Shown: positions 53,519 through 60,811 of the stretch, in pieces
Layout of the letters: each line of letters starts with the position of its first letter
Numbering within the stretch: position 1 is the first letter of the stretch
From: Bacillota bacterium
Lineage (GTDB): Bacteria > Bacillota > Clostridia > Saccharofermentanales > Fastidiosipilaceae
Length of the DNA: 60,811 nucleotides
Direction of reading: 5' to 3'
Assembly (NCBI GenBank): GCA_030057555.1
Contig: JASGUU010000031.1
Coordinates: 1-60,811 of the forward strand
Program-made: the position numbers and the translations under genes
The notes under the pieces: model-generated
What the model was told of the DNA's origin: nothing
Databases searched by the model: none
Seen by the model: the letters and a program-made list of their open reading frames with translations, nothing else

Positions 53519-55335
53519 GGTCCGTCATCCTCCTCCGTCATGAGCGGGACACCGCCGGCCGTCGGCTGCAGCCAGAGCACATCCTCCTCGCGGCGGGCGG
53601 CAAGGCCGAAGTAGATCGCCATCATGATGAACTTCGCGAGCAGCGAGGAGCCTCCCGCGGCCACGAAGGGCAGCGTCGCCCCGGTCAGCGGCAGCAGTCC
53701 GGTCACGCCGCAGATGACGATGGCGGCCTCGGCGAAGAGGGCGGTGACGATGCCGAGGATCAGACTCGAGGTGAAGCCGTCGCGGACGGTCATGGTGGAC
53801 TTCGCCCCGCGCAGCCAGATTGTGATGTAGCAGACGACGATGGCGAGGCCGACCAGAATGCCGAATTCCTCACATACGACGGCAAAGACCATGTCGCTGG
53901 CCGCGAGCGGGATGCCCTCGGGCGAGCCGTTCGCGAGGCCACGCCCGAGCAGGCCGCCGCGCGCGATCGCCTGCAGGCCGTAGACGATCTGGGCGTTGCG
54001 CGGCGTGACCTCGGTCCAGAGCGTGGTCCAGCCGCTGATGCGCGCGCGTACATGGGGGAAGAGGGCGAAGGCCAGGGCGCCGAGGGCGCTGCCGGCGACG
54101 AGGATGGCCAGGGTCGTCAGGTACTCCGAGGTCATCACCACATAGACGACCAGCGTGACCATCATCAGGATCATGGCGGAGCCGAGGTCCGGCAGCAGCA
54201 TGATGAGGAAGAAGATCACGGCCGCCCAGGCCGCGAAGCCGATCTGGACGCGGCGGTCGGGGCGGATTTTGAAGAAGCCGGCGAGGACGACGAGGTAGGT
54301 CAGCTTGGCAAACTCCGTCAGCTGCAGCGAGATGCCGCCGATGCGGATCCAGAGCGAGGCGCCGTGGGTCTCGCGGCCGCGGCCGAGAATCAGGGTGATG
54401 ATCAGCAGCAGCGGGGTGACCACGAAGCAGACGGGGACGAAGAGCTCGATCAGGCGGCTGCGGCGTGCGATGACGGCGACGATGGGCAGCAGGACGAGGC
54501 CGGCCAGCAGGGCGATGCCCTGGATGCGGATGTCGCCGAGGAGATTCGCCATGCGCTCGGCATCCATCTCGCGCAGACGGTTCGAGAGGCCGGAGAAGCG
54601 GATCTGCATGACCATGCCGAAGATCGCCACCAGCATCATGGCGAGCCAGGCCGGGCGGTCGAGGGGATCGAGCAGCCAGGGCAGCAGGAAGTGGTAGAGG
54701 TTGAAGAGCACCCAGACGGCGACGAGCAGGATGAAGACCGGCTCGCGCAGGAAGAGGCGGTCGCCCTGCAGCAGAAACAGCAGCAGGAGGGCGAGTGCGC
54801 CATAGAAGATGTTGACCCAGAACCAGGTGCCCAGCGTCGGCAGCATGCCGCGGTCGCGGTAGAGGCGCTGGCGCTCGGCGGCGAGCAGCTCCTGAGCGGC
54901 CTCGTCCTGGATGTAGACCAGGTTGACCTCGCCCAGCGTGATGCGGTCCTGGTCGGCGAGGGGGACGGGATCGCGGACCTCGGCGCCGTTCAGCAGCAGC
55001 GGCAGGCTGGCCCGCACCGGACGGATAAACCAGCGCCCCTCGAAGCGGTAGATGATGGCGTGGCGCGCGCCCACGGTGTCGGTGCCCAGGCGGATGTCGC
55101 AGACACGGCTGCGGCCGAGGATGGTGGTGTGAAAGAGCGGCAGCGGCTTGACCGTGCGCGCGGCGGCGCCCTCGCCCTCGACCACCAGCAGGTAATGGCC
55201 GGCGACCGGGCGCAGATTGCGGCGCATGCGGCCGGAGATATCGCGTATCGCCTTCGTCAGCAGCAGGCCGGCGATGAGGACGAACAGCCCCGCGAAGAGA
55301 TAGCGGGCCAGATACGCGATCGAGGAAGCATTCAC
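53515..55335 (-). CDS. FHA domain-SEDS (FtsW/RodA/SpoVE) fusion protein
   Basis: A 606-residue protein. One N-terminal membrane helix (about 5-28) is followed by a cytoplasmic FHA domain (about 70-150) with the signature TTILGRSRVCDIRLG...GARHAIIY and the late LLLNGAEV. About ten membrane helices then form a SEDS glycosyltransferase, with the conserved ISLQLTEFAKL, LPDLGSAMI and LTGATLPFVAAGGSSLL segments. GTG 55335 is chosen because GGAGGGG precedes it. The FHA domain should bind phosphothreonine, linking septum or wall synthesis to a Ser/Thr kinase. It is coupled to a class B PBP gene. Confidence 0.92.
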   Translation of the reverse strand: MNASSIAYLARYLFAGLFVLIAGLLLTKAIRDISGRMRRNLRPVAGHYLLVVEGEGAAARTVKPLPLFHTTILGRSRVCDIRLGTDTVGARHAIIYRFEGRWFIRPVRASLPLLLNGAEVRDPVPLADQDRITLGEVNLVYIQDEAAQELLAAERQRLYRDRGMLPTLGTWFWVNIFYGALALLLLFLLQGDRLFLREPVFILLVAVWVLFNLYHFLLPWLLDPLDRPAWLAMMLVAIFGMVMQIRFSGLSNRLREMDAERMANLLGDIRIQGIALLAGLVLLPIVAVIARRSRLIELFVPVCFVVTPLLLIITLILGRGRETHGASLWIRIGGISLQLTEFAKLTYLVVLAGFFKIRPDRRVQIGFAAWAAVIFFLIMLLPDLGSAMILMMVTLVVYVVMTSEYLTTLAILVAGSALGALAFALFPHVRARISGWTTLWTEVTPRNAQIVYGLQAIARGGLLGRGLANGSPEGIPLAASDMVFAVVCEEFGILVGLAIVVCYITIWLRGAKSTMTVRDGFTSSLILGIVTALFAEAAIVICGVTGLLPLTGATLPFVAAGGSSLLAKFIMMAIYFGLAARREEDVLWLQPTAGGVPLMTEEDDGP

Positions 55336-55503
55336 GGTTCGGGGTCCCCTCCGACTTAATGCTGGAAATCCGGGATTCCAGCGATTTCGATCGCCTGTGA
55401 GGTTTGCCAAGGTGGATTTGGCATACTATTTGATGAAATCCTCGGCTATAATCATAACAGAACGCTTGTCCGCTGGAGATTATAAATTCAAGGAGCACAC
55501 GAG
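55336..55503. promoter_or_regulatory. Divergent promoter region of lacZ and the FHA-SEDS gene
   Basis: TATAAT at 55447-55452 fits a plus-strand -10 for lacZ, with no clear -35. On the minus strand TTATAG, 17 bp, TAGTAT could serve the FHA-SEDS gene. The pairing is tentative. Confidence 0.4.
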
Positions 55504-58500
55504 ATGAAGCTGAATAACGAACATCTGAGTTTCGAAACGCTGCATGTTGGCAGCGAAATCAACCGCAGCTGGTATGTACCCGAGGCGAATATACAGGAAG
55601 CCCGCGCCCATCAGCAGCTGCTGGATGAGGGCGAAGAGCTCGATCTGCGCCCGCTTTCGAACCGCCTGACCATGCTCTCGGGCTGCGACTGGCGTTTCCG
55701 TTACTACCCGAATCCCGGAGCCGTGCCGGAGAACTTCCCCGAGCGCGACTTCGACCCTGACAGCTGCGATTTCGACGAAATTCCCGTGCCCTCCTGCTGG
55801 CAGACGCAGGGCTATGATAACCATCAGTACACGAACATCAAATACCCCTTCCCCTACGACCCGCCCTACGTGCCGGAGGAGAATCCGACGGGGGCCTACA
55901 TCCACGACTTCGAGCTCGAGCGCGCCGACCTGCGCGGCCGCCAGTTCCTCTACTTCGAGGGCGTTGACTGCTGCTACCACGTCTGGGTCAACGGCCAGTA
56001 CATCGGTTTCTCACAGGTCTCACACTCCTCGACCGAGTTTGAGGTGACAGGGAAGCTCTCGGTAGGCACGAACCGCCTCAGCATCATCGTGCTGAAGTGG
56101 GGCCTGGCCTCCTATCTCGAGGATCAGGACAAGCTGCGCATGAGCGGCATCTTCCGCGATGTCCTGCTGCTGCGGCGTCCGGACCGCCACATCCACGACT
56201 TCCGCCTCGGCATGACGATCGCTCCGATCAGCGAGGACGGCCTGACGGGTGACGCCACGCTCGATGTCGACCTCTGGCTGCGCACCCGCGGACCGCGCCG
56301 CCGTGGCCGGCGGCCGCTGCCGCGTCCGGGCGACCTGAGCTTCGCGCTCGAGGCCATTCTCGAGGACGGCGACGGCAACGAGGTGGCGCGCGCTGAGACA
56401 GCCATCGACCTCGCCAGCTGGAACGAGAGCGAGGAGCGGCTCGGCGGACGGGTGTCGCTGACTTTGCCCGAAGCAGATCTGTGGACGGCCGAGACCCCGA
56501 CCACCTACACCCTCTATCTGGTACATGAGGATGAGACCATTGCGCAGACCGTGGCCTTCCGCGAGGTGCGCATCGAGGACGGCAGGGTGCTCGTGAACGG
56601 GCGCCTGGTGAAGTTCCGCGGCGTCAACCGCCACGACTCGAATCCGGTGACCGGCTACACCATCAGCCCCGAGGCCCTGCTCGAGGACCTGCTGCTGATG
56701 AAGGAACACAATATCAATGCGCTGCGCACGGCGCACTACCCGAACGCGCCCTGGGCCTATGACTGGTACACGCGCCTCGGCTTCTATGTCATCGCCGAGG
56801 CCGACCTCGAGATTCACGGCGTGCAGACGCTCTACCGCGGCGGCGGGCAGAAGCGCATCTCCGACACGGCGGTCGAGACGGACTCCTACTGCGAGATCGC
56901 GATGGATCCGCGCTTTGACAGGGCCATTCTGGACCGCGTGCAGCGGTCGGTGGAGCGCGAGTACAACCACGGCTCCATTCTGATCTGGTCGCTTGGCAAC
57001 GAGTCGGGCTACGGACCCTCGTTCGAGAAGGCGCTGGCCTGGGTGAAGTCGGTGGATCCCGGCCGCCTGACCCACTACGAGGGTTCGAACTGCCAGCACC
57101 GCGACCATGTGAACGACTACTCGAACCTCGATCTGGTCTCGCAGATGTACACGCCTGTCGACTACATCGACCGCTACTTCAACGAGAAGTACTCGGAGAA
57201 GCCCTTTATCCTCTGCGAATTCGTCCACGCGATGGGCAACGGCCCCGGCGACATCGAGGACTACATGGAGCGCCTCTATAAATACGACGGTTTCTGCGGC
57301 GCCTTTGTCTGGGAGTGGTGCGACCACGCCATCTACATGGGCCAGACCCCCGACAACCGCCCGATCTACTTCTATGGTGGAGACTGGGGCGACTATCCGA
57401 ACGACGGCAACTTCTGCATGGACGGTCTGGTCTATCCCGACCGCACGCCGCACACGGGTCTGCTCGAGTACCGCAACGCCATCCGTCCCCTGCGCGTCTG
57501 CCCCGAGGGCTCCGATGTGGCGGCCGGGCGCCTGCTGGTGAAGAACCACTACGACTTCCTGAACGCCGCGGTGCTCGTCGGGCACTGGAGCGTCGAGCAT
57601 GACGGCGAGGAGATCGGCTCCGGCTGGATCGAGGACCTCGACATCGCCCCGCACGCCGAGGTGCTGCTGGAGCTGCCGGAACTGGCCGCGCTCGAGCTGC
57701 CCGCCGACGGCAACCTGGTCCTGCATATCGACTGGTTCCAGGCGCTGGTGGACGAGGCCGGAGAGGATGAGCCCGGCGCGGACATCGAGACGCTCGACGC
57801 CGTGGGCGAGGACCAGATCGTGATCCGCCGCTCCGTGGATGCCGCGACCGTGGAGCGCGTGGGCACGCGGCTGGCAGCGGCGGTGCAGTGCGGGGCCCCG
57901 GCCGGCGGGCGTCACAGCGGCACGGCCCCGGCTTCGGTCGGACGCCGCCGTACGCGCCTGCGCCTGATGGAGACGAGCGACGGCTGGCGCGTCTTCGGCA
58001 ACGATTTCTCGGCGGAGTTCAGCCGCCGGCTGGGCCAGTTCACGAGCCTGATCCACTCCGGGGTCGAGCTGCTGGCCGCCCCGATCGAGTTTAACGTCTG
58101 GCGCGCGCCGACCGACAACGACATGTACATCCGCCCCGAGTGGGAGGCGGCCGGCTTCAACGAGGCTCGGACGCGCGTCTACTCCGCGACGGCGACAACG
58201 GACGACAATCTGGTCGTCTTCACGGTGGACTACGCCCTGCTGCCGATCTACCGCCAGGCCATCGCCCGCGGCACGGCCACCTGGACCGTCAGCGCCGATG
58301 GCGAGATCGGCTGCGAGATCACGGTGGACCGCGGCAACCCGCACCCCTGGACCGACGAGGCGCCGCTGTGGCTGCCGCGCTTCGGCCTGCGCCTGGCGCT
58401 CGACCGGCGCTATGACCGTGTCGCCTGGTTTGGCTACGGCCCGCTCGAGTCCTACATCGACAAGCGCCGTGCGAGCAGTGTCGGCATCTTCGCAAACAAC

Positions 58501-58848
58501 GTGGTCGACGAGACCGAGCACTATCTCATGCCGCAGGAGAACGGCAGCCACTACGGCGTCAGCCAGCTGATGCTGGGCCGGGCTGCGGGCGATCTGCCGC
58601 TGCTCGGCGTGGTCGCCGACGCCGACGCCCCCTACGAGGGCCTGAGCTTCAACTGCCAGGTCTACTCGCAGGAGGAGCTGACGGCGAAGACGCACGATCA
58701 CCTGCTGGAGGAGTCGGACTGCACCTGGCTCTGCCTGGACTACATGATGAGCGGTGTCGGCTCCAACAGCTGCGGGCCGCCGCTGCTCGAGCAGTACCGC
58801 CTCGCCGAGCGCGAGTTCACCTTCCGCCTCAAGCTCCAGATCGGCTGA
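55504..58848 (+). CDS. lacZ: GH2 beta-galactosidase
   Basis: A 1114-residue LacZ-type enzyme that hydrolyses lactose and related beta-galactosides. The domain order is complete: sugar-binding domain (CWQTQGYDNHQYTNIKYPFP), immunoglobulin-like domains, the TIM barrel with RTAHYPNAPWAYDWYTRLGF, acid/base Glu in WSLGNESGYG (near 499) and nucleophile Glu in FILCEFVHAMGNGPGD (near 572). The C-terminal small-chain domain follows. No signal peptide. AAGGAGC precedes the ATG, and a strong terminator ends the gene. Confidence 0.96.
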   Translation: MKLNNEHLSFETLHVGSEINRSWYVPEANIQEARAHQQLLDEGEELDLRPLSNRLTMLSGCDWRFRYYPNPGAVPENFPERDFDPDSCDFDEIPVPSCWQTQGYDNHQYTNIKYPFPYDPPYVPEENPTGAYIHDFELERADLRGRQFLYFEGVDCCYHVWVNGQYIGFSQVSHSSTEFEVTGKLSVGTNRLSIIVLKWGLASYLEDQDKLRMSGIFRDVLLLRRPDRHIHDFRLGMTIAPISEDGLTGDATLDVDLWLRTRGPRRRGRRPLPRPGDLSFALEAILEDGDGNEVARAETAIDLASWNESEERLGGRVSLTLPEADLWTAETPTTYTLYLVHEDETIAQTVAFREVRIEDGRVLVNGRLVKFRGVNRHDSNPVTGYTISPEALLEDLLLMKEHNINALRTAHYPNAPWAYDWYTRLGFYVIAEADLEIHGVQTLYRGGGQKRISDTAVETDSYCEIAMDPRFDRAILDRVQRSVEREYNHGSILIWSLGNESGYGPSFEKALAWVKSVDPGRLTHYEGSNCQHRDHVNDYSNLDLVSQMYTPVDYIDRYFNEKYSEKPFILCEFVHAMGNGPGDIEDYMERLYKYDGFCGAFVWEWCDHAIYMGQTPDNRPIYFYGGDWGDYPNDGNFCMDGLVYPDRTPHTGLLEYRNAIRPLRVCPEGSDVAAGRLLVKNHYDFLNAAVLVGHWSVEHDGEEIGSGWIEDLDIAPHAEVLLELPELAALELPADGNLVLHIDWFQALVDEAGEDEPGADIETLDAVGEDQIVIRRSVDAATVERVGTRLAAAVQCGAPAGGRHSGTAPASVGRRRTRLRLMETSDGWRVFGNDFSAEFSRRLGQFTSLIHSGVELLAAPIEFNVWRAPTDNDMYIRPEWEAAGFNEARTRVYSATATTDDNLVVFTVDYALLPIYRQAIARGTATWTVSADGEIGCEITVDRGNPHPWTDEAPLWLPRFGLRLALDRRYDRVAWFGYGPLESYIDKRRASSVGIFANNVVDETEHYLMPQENGSHYGVSQLMLGRAAGDLPLLGVVADADAPYEGLSFNCQVYSQEELTAKTHDHLLEESDCTWLCLDYMMSGVGSNSCGPPLLEQYRLAEREFTFRLKLQIG

Positions 58849-58868
58849 CAGCGGGCCGGGCACAGCAG

Positions 58869-58903
58869 TCGAGCCTTTAGCAGCACATCGAGCCTTTAGC
58901 AGT
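58869..58903 (+). repeat. Short tandem repeat after lacZ
   Basis: TCGAGCCTTTAGCAG occurs twice with a 19-bp period just before the terminator. Confidence 0.6.
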
Positions 58904-58912
58904 AACGCAATC

Positions 58913-58946
58913 GGAGCCGCCTCGCGAGGGGCGGCTCCCTTTGTTT
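58913..58946 (+). terminator. lacZ terminator
   Basis: Perfect 9-bp stem GGAGCCGCC/GGCGGCTCC (58913-58921, 58930-58938), then CTTTGTTTG. Confidence 0.8.
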
Positions 58947-58989
58947 GATTCCCCGAACGGCCCCGTGGTCAGGATGAGGACTTTGTCGA

Positions 58990-60811
58990 GTAGACAGGTC
59001 AGCTTCTTCTTCAAGAAGCTGCCTGCCCCCCACAGAACCCGGCGTGCGGTTTTCCCGCACCGGGCTCTTCAAGGCGTCTTTGGTTGCTAATACCAGATGT
59101 TTACCGTGATCCTCGGTCGTGGCACGTACGATTGCCAGATCTTGTTGTACTTCTCCCACGTCAGTTTACTGCGCTGGCTGCGACGTCTTAGCATGCGATA
59201 CGTGGTCCAATATACGTAGTTCCAGAACTTCTGGAGACTCTTGAAATTGCCATTCACACCATAGTAATTGCCATGTCCACGTAGTACACTTGCGATCCAT
59301 TTCATCGTCTCGGCTATGGGCTGATGTCTCTTCTTTTTCAGCCGTCCCTTTACATCCTGTCGCTTTGCCTTCAGCTTCTTCTGACTCGTACGTACTCCCA
59401 GGCGCCGCCTGCCGCTCCGGCTCTTCGTGTTATAGAACGTAAAGCCCAGAAAATCGAACGACTCCCGGGTACCTGTCCGTCTGCCCATCGGCAGAAGACG
59501 GGTCTTCTCCTCGGCCACTTCCAGTCCGCCTTTGCTCAGCTGCGTTTTCATGGCTTCCATGACCGCGCGGGCTTCGTCTTCGTACTGGAACATCATCAGA
59601 TAGTCGTCTGCGTACCTTACGTAATAGGCTTCACCCTTCAGGCGAGGCCGTACCCGGTCCTCAAACCACATATCCAGCAGATAATGGAGATAGACATTCG
59701 CGAGGATCGGAGAGATCAGTCCACCTTGTGGGGTTCCCCGTTCGCTCTCGAGCATTTTGCCTTCCTCCATCACCCCGGCTTTCAGAAACCGTACGATGTA
59801 GCGGAGAAAATTCTTGTCGGCTATATCGTGAGACAGGCACATCATCAGCTTTTCATGATCTACATTGTCAAAGAAGCCTTTGATATCTGCTTCCACTACA
59901 TAGTTCACTTGGCTTCTTTGTATTCGCTCGTTCACGTACCGCACCACCTGATGGGCACTGCGTCCCGGCCTGTACCCGTAGGAACAGTTCCGGAATCTCG
60001 GCTCGTAGACCTCCGTCAGAAGATCCGCCATGACACTCTGTACCAGCTTATCCTCATAAGCCGGGATGCCCAGCGGGCGCAGGCGTCCATCCGTCTTCGG
60101 GATGTATGCGCGCCTCACGCTCTGCGGCCGGTAGCGGAATGTCTTCATGCGTTCCCATAGATCGCATAGATTTCTCCCCAGCTCCCTACCGTATTCTTCC
60201 TTCGTAACGCCATCGATGCCTGAGGCCTTTCCGGACGGCTGCTTCGCATGGGCCTGCATCAGGGCTTCCCTGTCCACCAGATGCATCAGGTTCTCCACCT
60301 TGCGTCGGTTCCTCGACTGCCACCTTATTCCCCTTGTTTCGCTTTCCATATGTCTCCGCCTCCTGTACGGCATATGTTTCCACTCAGGGAACGACTCCTT
60401 GCAGGCCCCTTCGCTCCATCTGCTTTCACAGACTTCAGCACTACTATGAGCCTGTCCGACTTCTGAACGTCCATCAGCATCTCTCCATCTTTCTGGGACT
60501 TCAATCTCCCTTACCCGATGCGTGTCCACATCAGGAGACGTCCAGACCTCCCAGGTATGCAAGGGCGACCTTGCGTACTCGCCACGCTCTCAGACCCCGG
60601 TGGAACCTGCTACAGCCTTGCTCCTCTGTGCGGCTGTGCATTGCTGCCTGCGACCTTTGGCACGGTATCGGCTTCCACTCAATAAATTTACGAGGCTCAA
60701 TCGCTTCACGCTTTCGCATTGCGGCTCTTACGCTCCATTGCCTACGCTTAAACCCGTCCTCGCGGACTAAGGCTCCAAGGCTATGTACCGGCTGGGCGCT
60801 ACCCCTTTACC
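58990..60811 (-). mobile_element. Group II intron, 5' part beyond the window
   Basis: Minus-strand ribozyme plus encoded reverse transcriptase. Domain V is a 33-base hairpin at 59035-59067 beginning GAGCCCGGTGCGGG and ending CGCACGCCGGGTTC. Domain VI follows: AGCTTCTT/AAGAAGCT stem with a bulged A (58999), and the intron should end in CTAC at about 58990. The 5' GUGYG end is not seen, so the intron continues past 60811. The 3' exon resembles a family 1 hairpin half. Confidence 0.85.
59087..60349 (-). CDS. ltrA: Group II intron reverse transcriptase/maturase
   Basis: A 420-residue intron-encoded protein. Reverse transcriptase blocks in order: SGKASGIDGVT, RRAYIPKTDGRLRPLGIP, FRNCSYGYRPGRSAHQ, EADIKGFFDNVDH, GTPQGGLISPILAN (near 205), YVRYADDYLM (catalytic YADD near 246) and FDFLGFTFYN. 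The maturase domain (about 330-400) includes VNGNFKSLQKFWNYVYW. No HNH endonuclease motif follows, so this is an endonuclease-minus protein. AGGAGG before ATG 60349 selects that start over an ATG 71 codons upstream. Reading frame intact. Confidence 0.95.
   Translation of the reverse strand: MESETRGIRWQSRNRRKVENLMHLVDREALMQAHAKQPSGKASGIDGVTKEEYGRELGRNLCDLWERMKTFRYRPQSVRRAYIPKTDGRLRPLGIPAYEDKLVQSVMADLLTEVYEPRFRNCSYGYRPGRSAHQVVRYVNERIQRSQVNYVVEADIKGFFDNVDHEKLMMCLSHDIADKNFLRYIVRFLKAGVMEEGKMLESERGTPQGGLISPILANVYLHYLLDMWFEDRVRPRLKGEAYYVRYADDYLMMFQYEDEARAVMEAMKTQLSKGGLEVAEEKTRLLPMGRRTGTRESFDFLGFTFYNTKSRSGRRRLGVRTSQKKLKAKRQDVKGRLKKKRHQPIAETMKWIASVLRGHGNYYGVNGNFKSLQKFWNYVYWTTYRMLRRRSQRSKLTWEKYNKIWQSYVPRPRITVNIWY

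Noticed and set aside
56020-58863. A 947-codon frame opposite lacZ
   Set aside because: Antisense shadow; no recognisable motif, and the sense gene is complete.

Overview
The window is about 60.8 kb of bacterial chromosome, GC-rich in its core genes and clearly lower in GC in its accessory stretches. Gene content points to an anaerobic, Gram-positive-type organism of the Clostridia (Bacillota). The evidence is a glmU-pth-mfd cluster, a DnaD/DnaB-like plus DnaI/DnaC-like helicase-loading pair, pyruvate:ferredoxin oxidoreductase, a PerR-type regulator, a DUF4342 protein, and class A and class B penicillin-binding proteins with a SEDS protein. Genus-level placement is not possible from the sequence alone. 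Layout, left to right. 1-1.9 kb: a gene start cut by the left edge, then a TetR repressor translationally coupled to an alpha/beta hydrolase, behind a promoter with two matching palindromic operators. 2-12 kb: core genes for a class A PBP, TrpS, a multi-TM mechanosensitive-type channel, ProB, a dCMP deaminase and a CtpE-like P-type ATPase. 12-16.6 kb: a lower-GC accessory run (methyltransferase, GNAT, DUF3795, DUF3089 lipoprotein, DUF3592-like, YbaK, small hypothetical). 16.6-18 kb: non-coding repeats. 18-26.5 kb: a DUF4342 protein, an ECF sigma/putative anti-sigma pair, and the mfd-pth-glmU operon on the minus strand. 26.5-27.8 kb: a non-coding interval with DnaA-box-like sites and a repeat module. 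27.8-34 kb: a type IV prepilin peptidase, an M18 aminopeptidase next to a PerR-like regulator, rpmB, an acpS/NlpC-like pair, and a mannose-6-phosphate isomerase. 34-36.9 kb: a flavodoxin gene inside a terminal-inverted-repeat cassette, transposase debris and a second copy of the repeat module. 36.9-46.6 kb: replication helicase-loader genes, nifJ, a decayed oxidoreductase, a pgk-tpiA gene fusion and a DUF4203-like membrane protein. 46.8-47.3 kb: about eight copies of a 71-bp tandem repeat. 47.4-58.9 kb: an ANT(6)-type nucleotidyltransferase with a GH38 alpha-mannosidase, a class B PBP with an FHA-SEDS fusion, and a GH2 beta-galactosidase. 59-60.8 kb: a group II intron whose 5' part runs off the right edge. 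The metabolic genes fit a fermentative, carbohydrate-using anaerobe: beta-galactosidase, alpha-mannosidase and mannose-6-phosphate isomerase feed sugars into glycolysis (Pgk-Tpi), and pyruvate is oxidised by NifJ. The cell-wall genes form a second theme. The least explained content is non-coding. At least three families of dispersed hairpin repeats are present, and two of them form arrays with the same 71-bp period. One family lies inside MITE-like modules with their own terminal inverted repeats (27104-27750 and 35908-36444). A group II intron appears to have inserted into, or directly beside, a related repeat. These repeat systems, the flavodoxin cassette, a degenerate NlpC/P60 domain and a GlmU lacking its nucleotide-binding glycine motif are the best leads.
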